Positions 1 to 9,796 of a stretch of DNA of 64,000 nucleotides are shown here, in pieces. The position numbers and the translations under genes are program-made. The notes under the pieces are model-generated. The model was not told the origin of the DNA, made no database searches, and worked only from the letters and a program-made list of their open reading frames with translations. The stretch lies in contig JAENYO010000009.1 in NCBI GenBank assembly GCA_016841745.1, forward strand, positions 48,599-112,598, read 5' to 3'. Position 1 is the first letter of the stretch; every line of letters starts with the position of its first letter. The DNA comes from Acetomicrobium hydrogeniformans (lineage in GTDB: Bacteria > Synergistota > Synergistia > Synergistales > JAFGMB01).

Positions 1-698
1 GGGAAAGTGAGGTCACAGCCACCCGAATGAATGTCAATAGTTTCTCCAAGGTATTTCATGGACATGGCACTGCATTCAATATGCCAACCGGGTCTTCCCT
101 TTCCCCATGGACTTTCCCAGGAAGGTTCGCCAGGCTTGTGAGTTTTCCAGAGAGCAAAGTCAAGGGGATTCTTTTTCCTTTCATCAACATTAATCCTTGC
201 CCCTGATTGCAATTCCTCAATTGTCTGCTTTGACAGTTTGCCATACTCGGGAAAAGTGCTTACCTGGAAATAGACATCTCCTTCAATTTCGTAAGCATGA
301 CCTTTTTCGATCAATGTCATTACCAGGAATATGATATTTTCGATGTGTTCGGTAGCCCGTGGATAGTGAGTCGCCCGTCTTATTCCAAGTGCATCTGCAT
401 CTTCGAAATAATCCTGGATGGTTTTCTCAGCAAGTTCATTCACTGTAATTCCCAGATCGTTGGCCCGGTTTATCATTTTATCGTCAATATCGGTAAAATT
501 CTGGACAAAATTGACTTCAAGGCCTTTGCTTTCAAGATATCGGCGCAGTACATCAAAAACAATAAAGGGTCTTGAATTCCCTATATGGAAATAATCATAA
601 ACCGTTGGGCCACAACTGTAAAAACTGACTTTACCGGGAACTATGGGAACGAAGGGTTCTTTTTTTCTGGTAAGATCATTATATAGTTTCAGACTCAT
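1..698 (-). CDS. cysS: Cysteinyl-tRNA synthetase, N-terminal part (cut by window edge)
   Basis: Charges tRNA-Cys with cysteine in the cytoplasm. Reading the minus strand from the ATG at 698 gives an open frame to the window edge, about 232 residues. The start has a clean AGGAGGTG ribosome binding site. The class I signature HIGN is at residues 38-41, preceded by the zinc-ligand Cys29 in the CGPTVYD motif, and a second family motif, WHIECSAM, lies near residue 209. The KMSKS loop and anticodon-binding domain fall outside the window. It is transcribed divergently from uvrC. The family assignment is secure; only the C-terminal half is unseen. Confidence 0.95.
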   Translation of the reverse strand, partial: MSLKLYNDLTRKKEPFVPIVPGKVSFYSCGPTVYDYFHIGNSRPFIVFDVLRRYLESKGLEVNFVQNFTDIDDKMINRANDLGITVNELAEKTIQDYFEDADALGIRRATHYPRATEHIENIIFLVMTLIEKGHAYEIEGDVYFQVSTFPEYGKLSKQTIEELQSGARINVDERKKNPLDFALWKTHKPGEPSWESPWGKGRPGWHIECSAMSMKYLGETIDIHSGGCDLTF

Positions 699-756
699 GG
701 GAGCACCTCCTGTAAAAAGTTAATAACGGCTGGTTGTTCTTAAAGACTACAATGCA

Positions 757-785
757 AATCTAGCGCAGCTTGAAGCTCCCGTCAA
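757..785 (-). promoter_or_regulatory. Probable sigma-70-type promoter of cysS
   Basis: On the minus strand TTGACG (785-780) and TAGATT (762-757) are separated by exactly 17 bases, about 60 bases upstream of the cysS start. The -35 matches consensus in five of six positions and the -10 in four. Inferred from the sequence only. Confidence 0.6.
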
Positions 786-818
786 ATCTTTTTACATCAC
801 AAGGTGGATTGAATTAAT

Positions 819-2291
819 TTGTCAGACAGCCTTCAGAAGAAGATAAAAGAGTTTCCGTTAAAACCAGGTGTCTATATAATGCACGATGAAGAAGGAAAAG
901 TAATATATGTCGGGAAAGCCAAATTCCTGAAAAAAAGAGTTTCTTCATATTTTCGACACAAGTCTTTTGCTTCCCCAAGATTGCGGCACCTTGTCAATGC
1001 AATAGAAGACATAACGTTTATTCGAACAGAAAGTGAGGCCGAGGCACTTATCGTTGAAGCCAAATTAATAAAAAGATACAAGCCTTTTTACAATATTGAA
1101 CTTAAAATGGGTGATCGATATCCCTTTGTGAAAATAACAGATGAAAGATTCCCCAAAATGGTAATAACAAGACACAGAGAAAAAGATGGGGCCACTTACA
1201 TTGGTCCATTTGTGTCTGCGGGGGAAATCAGAAACCTCCTGAGACTGGTACAGAGATATTTCCCACTCAGATCATGTCACAAGGACTTTGATCTTTCTGC
1301 CAATTGCAGACCCTGTCTTAATTATGAAATAGGACGATGCCTTGGTCCCTGCTGCTCCAAATGCACATATTCAGAATATAGAGAACGAACGGATGATGTT
1401 ATTCTTCTTCTTAAGGGGCAATCGGCGGACCTTATCGAGCGATTGAGAAAACGTATGGAAAGCGCAGCAAGGGCAATGGCTTTCGAGGAAGCAGCACACC
1501 ATCGGGATAGCATAAGGGCTATCTGGAAGATGAACAGAAGAAAGGTTTCTGCAATAATGTCCGTGGATCTTGATATGGATACCTGGCAGATCCTTACTGA
1601 TTTGCAGAAAATGCTCGCGCTAAAGACTATCCCATGGAGAATTGACGGTTTTGATATTTCCCACACATCAGGGAAGGAAACTTATGGAGTTGCAGTTGTA
1701 TTTGAACAGGGTCTTCCGAACCCCTCCCTATATCGGAGATTCAAGATTCTTGAAACAGAGGGTGTTGATGATTTCAGATCCATACACGAGCTTGTTAAAA
1801 GGAGGTATAATCGTTGCCTGCAGGGAGATGAACCTTTTCCTCAGCTCGTTCTTATTGATGGAGGACCCATACAGTTAAGTTTTGCCCTTGAGGCTTTACA
1901 TGAACTCTCAATCAACGATCTTGCTGTCATATCACTTGCAAAAAGAGAGGAAGAGATCTATCTTCCTGGCAAAAAGGATCCCTTGAAACTTCCTGATGAC
2001 AGTGAAGTGCTCCGACTTCTCCAAAGAATTCGTAATGAGTCACACCGATTCGCCATCGATACCCATCGTTCCAAAAGGATCAGAAGATTGAGCCGAACGG
2101 TTCTCCTTGAAATACCGGGAGTGGGCAGACATCTCGCTGCATTGCTCCTGTCTGAATTTGGAAGTGTCCGCGATCTGATGACTCAATCGAAAGAAGAATT
2201 AACCAGAATAAAGGGAATAGGTCCAATTCTCGCTGAAACTATATGGCGTTACCTGAAGGAAGGCGATGATCCGAAAGATGACAAGGAATGA
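819..2291 (+). CDS. uvrC: Excinuclease ABC subunit C (shortened form)
   Basis: Makes the dual incisions in UvrABC nucleotide excision repair. The start is TTG at 819 after AAGGTGG. An N-terminal GIY-YIG nuclease (about 14-92, with PGVYIM and VIYVGKA) is followed by a Cys-rich segment (about 150-185), a UVR motif for UvrB contact (about 196-231), the RNase H-like nuclease (from FDISHTSG near 262, then LIDGG and the His of NESHRFAI) and C-terminal helix-hairpin-helix repeats. At 490 residues it is about 110-125 shorter than common UvrC proteins. The missing part is the stretch between the UVR motif and the RNase H-like domain, yet the frame is open and the catalytic motifs remain. Its end overlaps ribD. 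Confidence 0.93.
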   Translation: MSDSLQKKIKEFPLKPGVYIMHDEEGKVIYVGKAKFLKKRVSSYFRHKSFASPRLRHLVNAIEDITFIRTESEAEALIVEAKLIKRYKPFYNIELKMGDRYPFVKITDERFPKMVITRHREKDGATYIGPFVSAGEIRNLLRLVQRYFPLRSCHKDFDLSANCRPCLNYEIGRCLGPCCSKCTYSEYRERTDDVILLLKGQSADLIERLRKRMESAARAMAFEEAAHHRDSIRAIWKMNRRKVSAIMSVDLDMDTWQILTDLQKMLALKTIPWRIDGFDISHTSGKETYGVAVVFEQGLPNPSLYRRFKILETEGVDDFRSIHELVKRRYNRCLQGDEPFPQLVLIDGGPIQLSFALEALHELSINDLAVISLAKREEEIYLPGKKDPLKLPDDSEVLRLLQRIRNESHRFAIDTHRSKRIRRLSRTVLLEIPGVGRHLAALLLSEFGSVRDLMTQSKEELTRIKGIGPILAETIWRYLKEGDDPKDDKE

Positions 2292-3375
2292 TGAATATTA
2301 TATGCATCTTGCCATAAGCCTCGCTCTTCGTGGAAGTAAAGACACTTTATCGAATCCCATGGTCGGTTGTGTTCTTGTTAATAATGGATGCGTGGTCGGG
2401 AAAGGCTATCACCATGTTTTTGGTGAGGATCATGCAGAGATAGTAGCCTTGAAAGACGCTGGAACTGATGCAAGAGATTCTACGGCTTATGTGACACTTG
2501 AACCCTGTTCTCACTATGGCAAGACTCCTCCATGTGCCCCAAGACTTATTGAAGCAGGTATAAATAGAGTAGTGATAGGAAGTCTTGATCCCAATCCTCT
2601 TGTTAATGGAAAGGGCGTTGATATTCTGAGAAAGGGGAAGGTTGAAGTAATTCATGGAATTCTCAAAGATGAATGTGACTGGTTAAACAGGGGTTTCTTC
2701 AGCAGGATAATAGAACATCGACCCTGGATTACATTAAAAGCAGCAACTGGTTTAGACGGTAAGATGTGTCTTTCGAACGGTGAAAGTAAATGGATAACCA
2801 CTCCCTGGTCAAGGAGAGCCGCCCACTTGTTACGTTCTGAAAACGACGCAATCATGGTTGGAAAAAAAACGGTTTTGGCGGATGATCCCAGGTTGGATGT
2901 CAGATCAAGCTTTGGTAGATCCCCGCTGAAAGTTATCCTTGATCCCAGACTCGAGATATCTCCAACAGCGAAGGTATTTGAAAATGGTAAAACTCTTGTC
3001 TATACATTATTGAGAGAGGATAAATTGAGCGGTTGCATGACTGAATATCCTGCAGGAACAGAACTTAGCAATGCAAGTAATGACGGCCAGGGCCTTAATC
3101 TGAAAGAGATTATATTTGATCTCTCAGCCAGGGGTATCAATTATCTACTGCTGGAGGGAGGCCCTACCCTTATTTCTTCATTCCTTAAAGATGGCCTGGT
3201 AGATGAAATTGTTCTCTTTATCTCTCCCCGAATAATGGGTCAAGGTATAGCAATGGCAGATAAAATAATATTTCAGTGTATGGAAAGTACAATTCCTGTC
3301 AGAAATGTTAGAATAAGTCGAATAGGAAAAGACCTTATGTTGGAAGGAAGGGTCCCATGTTTACAGGACTGGTAG
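2266..3375 (+). CDS. ribD: Bifunctional diaminohydroxyphosphoribosylaminopyrimidine deaminase / uracil reductase
   Basis: Carries out the deaminase and reductase steps of riboflavin synthesis. The N-terminal cytidine-deaminase-like domain has the zinc and catalytic motifs HAEIVAL and PCSHYGKTPPC; the C-terminal reductase domain begins near PWITLKAATGLDGK. The length of 369 residues is normal for the fused enzyme. The start could be ATG 2266 or the in-frame ATG 2278; a GAAGGAAGG site at 2255-2263 fits 2278 slightly better. It overlaps the end of uvrC by up to 26 bases and the start of ribE by 19 bases, so translational coupling is likely. Confidence 0.95.
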   Translation: MIRKMTRNDEYYMHLAISLALRGSKDTLSNPMVGCVLVNNGCVVGKGYHHVFGEDHAEIVALKDAGTDARDSTAYVTLEPCSHYGKTPPCAPRLIEAGINRVVIGSLDPNPLVNGKGVDILRKGKVEVIHGILKDECDWLNRGFFSRIIEHRPWITLKAATGLDGKMCLSNGESKWITTPWSRRAAHLLRSENDAIMVGKKTVLADDPRLDVRSSFGRSPLKVILDPRLEISPTAKVFENGKTLVYTLLREDKLSGCMTEYPAGTELSNASNDGQGLNLKEIIFDLSARGINYLLLEGGPTLISSFLKDGLVDEIVLFISPRIMGQGIAMADKIIFQCMESTIPVRNVRISRIGKDLMLEGRVPCLQDW

Positions 3376-4022
3376 AAACTACTGGCAGTGTCATTTCCCT
3401 GAAAAAAAGTCAGGATATTGTTCAAATAAAGATAATGGCTCCGGAGATCTTGAAGGAGCTTTACTATGGACAGTCTATATCAGTTTCAGGAGCCTGTCTG
3501 ACTATAACTGCTCTTGATCATCGGTCTTTTATCGTTGAGATGATACCTGAAACAACTGGTAAAACAACGCTAGGAAGACTTTCCGCCGGAAGTAGGGTTA
3601 ACATTGAGAGGGCTCTCCAGACTGGATCCAGACTGGATGGCCATCTCGTAACTGGTCATGTTGACGGGATAGGAATAATCCAAAACTTTCAACCCAGAGG
3701 GCGATCTACCGAGATAACTATTTCAGCCGATCCTGCGATCCTTGCACAAATGGTTTCCAAGGGGTCAGTTACCGTGGACGGAATAAGTCTAACCATTATT
3801 GATGTAAGCGAAACTTTTTTTTCCGTTGGCATTATCCCTGCAACCCTGAAGAATACTACCCTTGGATTTGCTACAATGGGCGATGCGGTTAACATTGAAA
3901 GTGATATACTCGGTAAATATGTCCAGAAGTTTCTTTTTTTAAGGGGAAATGACAATCGCGTTAAAAAGACGGAAGGTCTTACCTGGGATACACTTGCCGG
4001 ATCAGGTTGGACTTCCAGTTAA
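3357..4022 (+). CDS. ribE: Riboflavin synthase, alpha-type
   Basis: Dismutates two molecules of 6,7-dimethyl-8-ribityllumazine to riboflavin. The protein shows the two homologous lumazine-binding halves expected of the family: [12 protein letters not shown] at the N-terminus and [12 protein letters not shown] opening the conserved part of the trimer fold, then the second barrel to about residue 200. The length is 221 residues, with a short unconserved tail after VQKFLFLRG. The ATG lies inside the last codons of ribD, and the stop lies 22 bases before the chosen ribBA start. Recognition is secure from sequence and operon position. Confidence 0.95.
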   Translation: MFTGLVETTGSVISLKKSQDIVQIKIMAPEILKELYYGQSISVSGACLTITALDHRSFIVEMIPETTGKTTLGRLSAGSRVNIERALQTGSRLDGHLVTGHVDGIGIIQNFQPRGRSTEITISADPAILAQMVSKGSVTVDGISLTIIDVSETFFSVGIIPATLKNTTLGFATMGDAVNIESDILGKYVQKFLFLRGNDNRVKKTEGLTWDTLAGSGWTSS

Positions 4023-4044
4023 ATATTCGGAGGCGAAAACAAAA

Positions 4045-5289
4045 ATGACATGCGATCATTATGATGAACATCTGAATACGATCGATGAGGCTATAGAAGA
4101 CATTAAAGTTGGGAAAATGGTCATTGTGGTAGATGACCGATGTCGTGAAAACGAGGGTGACCTTGTTATGGCTGCCCAAATGACTACCAGAGAAGATATT
4201 AATTTCATGACCAAGTATGCGAGAGGTCTTATATGTGTTCCCCTTTCGGAAGAGAGAGCAAAACAGATAGACCTGGAATTAATGGTACTTAACAATACAG
4301 AGAAACTCTGTACAGCTTTTACTGTATCTGTAGATGCCAAAGAGGGAACAACTACTGGAATATCTGCCGAAGAAAGAAGCATTACTGCCAGACTTCTTGC
4401 TGACCCGGGAGCTGCACCTGAAGATTTTGTTAGACCTGGGCATATGTTTCCTCTTAAGGCAAGGAATGGAGGAGTTCTCAAGAGGGCTGGTCATACGGAA
4501 GCGGCTACGGATCTAATGAAACTTGCTGGCCTTCAGCCTGCTGCAGTTATCTGCGAAATCATGAACGATGATGGATCCATGGCCAGACTGCCGGACCTGA
4601 TGGGATTCGCCAGATTTCATGACCTGAAAATAGTAACGATAGAAGATCTGATAGCTTTTCGTTCCTGTCAGGACAAACTTGTAATCAAAGAGGCAACTGT
4701 AAACCTTCCTACCAATTGTGGTATTTTTATAGCCCATGCTTATAGGGCTATTCTTGAAGATGTTCAGGACAGATTGCATATTGCTCTAGTCAAAGGAGAT
4801 GTGCGTGACAAGGATGAAGTCCTTGTCAGGGTACATTCAGAATGCCTTACCGGAGATGTTTTCGGCTCTTTGAGATGTGACTGTGGTCCCCAGCTTCACA
4901 AGGCCATGCAAATGATCGAGAACGAGGGGGAGGGTGTACTGCTTTACATGAGACAGGAAGGCAGGGGTATCGGGCTGCTTGAAAAACTCAAGGCCTACAA
5001 ACTACAGGAAGAGGGCCTTGATACTGTCGAAGCAAATGTAGCTTTGGGACATGAAGATGACCTTCGTGATTACGGTATAGGTGCCCAGATACTTTCCGAT
5101 CTGGGAATTAAAACCCTAAAACTGATCACGAACAATCCAAGAAAAATAGTGGGACTACAGGGGTATGGCCTGGAAATAACTGAACGTATTCCTATTGAGA
5201 TTGATCCCAATGAATATAATGCCTTTTATCTGCAATCAAAAAAGGAAAAGATGGGGCATTTTTTACATTTGAAAGATATTCTGCACTAA
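4045..5289 (+). CDS. ribBA: Bifunctional 3,4-dihydroxy-2-butanone-4-phosphate synthase / GTP cyclohydrolase II
   Basis: Supplies both precursors of the riboflavin pathway: GTP cyclohydrolase II opens GTP, and the DHBP synthase half makes the four-carbon unit. The N-terminal half has [20 protein letters not shown] and [10 protein letters not shown]; the C-terminal half has the zinc motif [16 protein letters not shown], then RQEGRGIGL and TNNPRK. An upstream in-frame ATG at 3949 overlaps ribE, but the GGAGG at 4029-4033 sits correctly for ATG 4045, giving 414 residues, which is the usual length. I therefore chose 4045. Confidence 0.95.
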   Translation: MTCDHYDEHLNTIDEAIEDIKVGKMVIVVDDRCRENEGDLVMAAQMTTREDINFMTKYARGLICVPLSEERAKQIDLELMVLNNTEKLCTAFTVSVDAKEGTTTGISAEERSITARLLADPGAAPEDFVRPGHMFPLKARNGGVLKRAGHTEAATDLMKLAGLQPAAVICEIMNDDGSMARLPDLMGFARFHDLKIVTIEDLIAFRSCQDKLVIKEATVNLPTNCGIFIAHAYRAILEDVQDRLHIALVKGDVRDKDEVLVRVHSECLTGDVFGSLRCDCGPQLHKAMQMIENEGEGVLLYMRQEGRGIGLLEKLKAYKLQEEGLDTVEANVALGHEDDLRDYGIGAQILSDLGIKTLKLITNNPRKIVGLQGYGLEITERIPIEIDPNEYNAFYLQSKKEKMGHFLHLKDILH

Positions 5290-5317
5290 AATATTCAAAT
5301 CGGAAGGAGAATCTGTT

Positions 5318-5794
5318 ATGAAGATCATCCAGGGAAAACTTATAGGGACAGGTTTGAGATTCTGCCTTATCTCTTCTCGTTTTAATGAATTAATCTCATC
5401 CCGGCTTCTTGATGGTGCCAAAGATGCACTTTTCAGACACGGTGTAAGCCCCCAGAATGTCGATTTAGTCTGGGTACCGGGTGCATGGGAAATACCTCTC
5501 CTTGCAAAGGAAATTGCTCTAAAGGGGACTTATGACGGTATCATAGCTGTTGGAGCGGTTATCAGAGGAGATACACCCCATTTTGAATATGTTTCCGCTG
5601 AAATGTCAAAGGGTATTTCCCAGGTCAGTCTCCAACATAGGGTTCCCATAGGATTTGGAGTCCTTACCTGTGATAATCTTGAGCAGGCTCTCCTCAGAGC
5701 TGGGAGTAAAAGTGGTAACAAAGGTGCTGAAACCGCTGTTGCCGTCCTGGAAATGGCCAATGTCCTGAAAGAGATCCGCACAGAGGAGGCTTGA
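5318..5794 (+). CDS. ribH: 6,7-dimethyl-8-ribityllumazine synthase
   Basis: Condenses the DHBP synthase and RibD-pathway products into lumazine, the substrate of RibE; normally a 60-mer or pentamer in the cytoplasm. The 158 residues include VWVPGAWEIP, GAVIRGDTPHFEYV (with the catalytic His) and the C-terminal NKGAETAVAVLEM helix. It has its own GGAGG site ahead of ATG 5318 and ends three bases before serS. With ribD, ribE, ribBA and the distant ribF (30175) the window encodes the whole FAD pathway except the pathway phosphatase. Confidence 0.96.
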   Translation: MKIIQGKLIGTGLRFCLISSRFNELISSRLLDGAKDALFRHGVSPQNVDLVWVPGAWEIPLLAKEIALKGTYDGIIAVGAVIRGDTPHFEYVSAEMSKGISQVSLQHRVPIGFGVLTCDNLEQALLRAGSKSGNKGAETAVAVLEMANVLKEIRTEEA

Positions 5795-7081
<1,287 letters not shown>

Positions 7082-7093
7082 CAATAAGTGTTT

Positions 7094-7142
7094 GTAGATT
7101 TTCCATTTACCTCCTTAAATATCAGGTAAATGGAAAATCTAC
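7094..7142 (+). terminator. Perfect 19-bp inverted repeat downstream of serS
   Basis: Arms 7094-7112 and 7124-7142 are perfectly complementary over 19 bases with an 11-base loop (7113-7123). The tract after it, TTTAATCTT, is only weakly U-rich, so factor-independent termination may be inefficient. The position, just after the last gene of an operon and before a new promoter, supports terminator or 3'-end stabiliser function. Confidence 0.6.
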
Positions 7143-7163
7143 TTTAATCTTGGTAGAATAGCG

Positions 7164-7191
7164 TTGTAGATAACATTATGATCCATATAAT
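7164..7191 (+). promoter_or_regulatory. Probable promoter of the TagA-fusion / V-ATPase transcription unit
   Basis: TTGTAG (7164-7169) and a perfect TATAAT (7186-7191) are separated by 16 bases. The site lies between the serS terminator repeat and the GGAGG of the gene at 7237. Confidence 0.5.
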
Positions 7192-7236
7192 ATTTATTCG
7201 TATTCGTAAGAAAGCTTTGAAAGGAGGACCCCTTGC

Positions 7237-8976
7237 GTGCCCTCTCTGAGTATAAATATACACACATTTATCATGGCCCTATGTTCAGGAGTAATATTTT
7301 GTTTTTTTACTCAGCGTTTCTGTAAGAAGATTCTTAATAAAGTTCAATATGATTATTTCCGGGATCTCCTACTTGTTGGTAGTTGGTTCATTCTGGTTTC
7401 TTCTTTCGGAACCAGTGTGCTTCGTATTATTGTAGGCTGTTCTGTGATTTCTCTTGCCCTGGGGATGATCCAGCACATAAATCCGGATCGCAACCTTAGG
7501 TGGATGTACATTTCAGTGGGCTTGCTTTTCTCTCTCCTTGGCCCCCGTATTTCTTTTATAGGACTTCCTGGTGGGGAATATCTATTTCTTTCCCCTCTGT
7601 TCTCTATAATTGTAACTGCACTGTGGATAACAATGTTCCCTTTACTGCTTCAGGAGTTGGACAACGTTCCTGGAATGGTCGGCCATCTTCTGGCTATCAC
7701 TTTTCTTCTGGTACTCATAGTAACCCTCGTTTCTGGCCAGGACCTTGGTAATGCATTCATGATGTCCTTTTCTGGTCTGGCTCTGCTTGCACTTTTCTGG
7801 AGCCGACATGGGCATCTTTACAGACAACTTGGAAAACCCCTTTCGTCATTCTGGGGTGTTATTGTTGCGGGCACATCCGTTTTGGGGGTCAGCAAGGGTA
7901 TAACCCTGAGTACTCTGATTGTAATTCCCATCGGGCTTTTTGCCATACCTATTATGGAAACTTCGCTACACTTTGCCAGCCTTGCCCTTTCAGAAAAACC
8001 AAAAGGAGCAATGCTTCTCTATCGAGAGCTTGTAAAAAGAGGTCTTGATCATCCTACTGCCGTACATCTGATAACCCTTATCTGTGCCACTATTGGCTCA
8101 ATTGTCACGGTCTTTCAACTTACAAGTCCGGGAAACGCCATATTATTTTCATTTATAGTTTTTACTTTTTCTTTTGTTTTCTCTCTTCCTGTTCTCAATG
8201 CCATGTTAGCGAAGGAACATACCTGCAGAAAACCATATTTATGGGGTATCCCTGTAGATAACGTATCCATGAATTATGCAGTATCCAGATTTATTACCAG
8301 TGCGAGGAATGGAACCAGACCTTTCATTGTCGTAACTGTTAATGCATTATCTGCATTTCTTGGAAGGACTCATGAAAAATATCGCGCAATTACAAATCAG
8401 GCTGATCTCTCTTTACCAGATGGGGCAGGTATTCTCTGGGCTATGAAATGTCTTGGAACTCCAGTCCAGGAAAGAGTCACTGGAATAGACTTTCTAGAAC
8501 AGGTCTGCAGATCTGCCGCTTCTGAAGACTTTTCAGTTTTCCTTTTGGGCAGCACCGATTCTATCGTAGCGGAAGCAGCCCGATCACTTCAGGCAAAATA
8601 TCCCGGACTGACCATATCGGGCTACAGAAACGGATATTTCACAGAAAAGGATACTCCATCTGTAATTGAATCCATTAGGGCATCCGGAGCCAGGATCCTC
8701 TTTGCTGGAATGGGAGTGCCTCTACAGGAAGAATGGATCGCTGAAAATATTTTTAAGATCGGTAATGTTTGTGCTGTCGGGGTTGGGGGAGCTTTTGATG
8801 TGATTTCCGGTAATATCCGTCGAGCACCTGAGATTTATCAGAAACTCAATCTTGAATGGCTTTACCGACTTCTCCAGGAACCATGGAGACTCAGGAGAGA
8901 TTTGAACCTTTTCTTTTTTCTGCTTCAAGTTATCTTCACCAAAATTAATCTATTATTTCAAAAGAAGGTTCGATAA
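7237..8976 (+). CDS. Fusion of a degenerate WecA/MraY-like membrane domain with a WecG/TagA/CpsF glycosyltransferase
   Basis: The C-terminal part (about residues 345-579) is a GT26 glycosyltransferase, recognised by GIPVDNVSM, DGAGILWAMK, ERVTGIDFLEQV, FAGMGVPLQEEWIAEN and GVGGAFDVISGNIRRAP; such enzymes transfer N-acetylmannosamine-type sugars to a polyprenol-linked acceptor. The N-terminal 320 residues form about ten hydrophobic segments laid out like a polyprenyl-phosphate GlcNAc-1-phosphate transferase. There, the usual catalytic GDS segment reads GKPLSSFWG, so this half may be inactive. The start is GTG 7237 behind AAAGGAGG. Likely role is surface polymer or lipid-linked glycan synthesis at the inner membrane. 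The membrane-domain assignment is less certain than the C-terminal one. Confidence 0.82.
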   Translation: MPSLSINIHTFIMALCSGVIFCFFTQRFCKKILNKVQYDYFRDLLLVGSWFILVSSFGTSVLRIIVGCSVISLALGMIQHINPDRNLRWMYISVGLLFSLLGPRISFIGLPGGEYLFLSPLFSIIVTALWITMFPLLLQELDNVPGMVGHLLAITFLLVLIVTLVSGQDLGNAFMMSFSGLALLALFWSRHGHLYRQLGKPLSSFWGVIVAGTSVLGVSKGITLSTLIVIPIGLFAIPIMETSLHFASLALSEKPKGAMLLYRELVKRGLDHPTAVHLITLICATIGSIVTVFQLTSPGNAILFSFIVFTFSFVFSLPVLNAMLAKEHTCRKPYLWGIPVDNVSMNYAVSRFITSARNGTRPFIVVTVNALSAFLGRTHEKYRAITNQADLSLPDGAGILWAMKCLGTPVQERVTGIDFLEQVCRSAASEDFSVFLLGSTDSIVAEAARSLQAKYPGLTISGYRNGYFTEKDTPSVIESIRASGARILFAGMGVPLQEEWIAENIFKIGNVCAVGVGGAFDVISGNIRRAPEIYQKLNLEWLYRLLQEPWRLRRDLNLFFFLLQVIFTKINLLFQKKVR

Positions 8977-8978
8977 AA

Positions 8979-9446
8979 GTGAATACGAAGGCGCAAACTC
9001 TTATGCAGCGAGATCTGACCGCAGTCATGGAGGACGATCTGATCCATGACGCAGTACACATTCTTTACAGTCACAATCTATCTGGAATCCCTGTTATTCG
9101 CGAAGACTGGGTCTTGAAGGGATACCTTTCTGAATCTGATGTTCTTAAGGCAGCCCTTCCAACTTACCTTGAAATTATTGCTCAGAGCTCCTTTCTGAAC
9201 GATGAGGAATACAGCCTGTTGAATCGGTTCAAAACACTGGGAAATGCACGAGTGACCGAGTTTATGAATACGAAACCCATTTATGTTGAACCAGCAACCA
9301 GCCTGATGATAGTAGCAGACCTCATGTTACGCAAAAAGGTCAAGAGACTTCCTGTTGTAGAGAATGGGAAACTTGTAGGCATAATTGACAGGGGTGCTTT
9401 CTGTGAATTCCTGATGGAGGCAGATACCCTGAATGAAAAAGAATGA
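8979..9446 (+). CDS. CBS-domain pair protein
   Basis: A 155-residue protein consisting of two CBS motifs, the first around QTLMQRDLTAVMEDD to GYLSESDVLK and the second around VTEFMNTKPIYVEPATSL to VGIIDRGAFCEFL. CBS pairs commonly bind adenine nucleotides and act as energy sensors, often for a partner protein. The start is GTG 8979, two bases after the preceding stop, with AAGAAGG upstream. Its end overlaps the next gene by 14 bases, tying it translationally to the V-ATPase operon. The ligand and target are not deducible from the sequence. Confidence 0.85.
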   Translation: MNTKAQTLMQRDLTAVMEDDLIHDAVHILYSHNLSGIPVIREDWVLKGYLSESDVLKAALPTYLEIIAQSSFLNDEEYSLLNRFKTLGNARVTEFMNTKPIYVEPATSLMIVADLMLRKKVKRLPVVENGKLVGIIDRGAFCEFLMEADTLNEKE

Positions 9447-9783
9447 AAACTCTCTGGCTTCATCTGGAAACAATTGGGATATACAGGAAGAACTTGATGA
9501 TTTCCGCCAGGAACTGGAAAAAGAGTTCGAGGTTCAAAAGGAAGTACTTCTTCAGGAACTTCATAAAGCTACTCAGCATCTGGATGATCTTTCACTCAAA
9601 ACGATAGAAAAAACATATGATGAATGGAATGAGTATGAGAAACGATTAGAATCAACCCAACTGAATCAGGCAGATCAGATCGAGGCATTCAGATCGTCTC
9701 TCGCTTTAGATAAAGAAAATCAGCCAGATCTGGAGAACCTTGCCGACTGGGTTTTTGATGCTGTAACAAAATTGGAAAAATAA
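9433..9783 (+). CDS. Coiled-coil protein, probable V-type ATPase peripheral stalk subunit (G/H-type)
   Basis: 116 residues, acidic and strongly helical, with a heptad-like stretch from about residue 17 to 75 (EELDDFRQELEKEFEVQKE and onward). Family identity cannot be read from motifs because stalk subunits of this class diverge quickly. Position argues for it: it directly precedes subunit I, exactly where the peripheral stalk gene lies in bacterial ntp operons (order stalk, I, K, E, C, F, A, B, D). It overlaps the CBS gene by 14 bases and ends 13 bases before the next start. An alternative is an unrelated accessory coiled-coil protein. Confidence 0.65.
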   Translation: MKKNENSLASSGNNWDIQEELDDFRQELEKEFEVQKEVLLQELHKATQHLDDLSLKTIEKTYDEWNEYEKRLESTQLNQADQIEAFRSSLALDKENQPDLENLADWVFDAVTKLEK

Positions 9784-9796
9784 CGGAGTTGGTTAT

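Noticed and set aside
297..575. Plus-strand frame of 92 codons
   Set aside because: It lies antisense to the secure cysS reading frame and has no ribosome binding site or family pattern.
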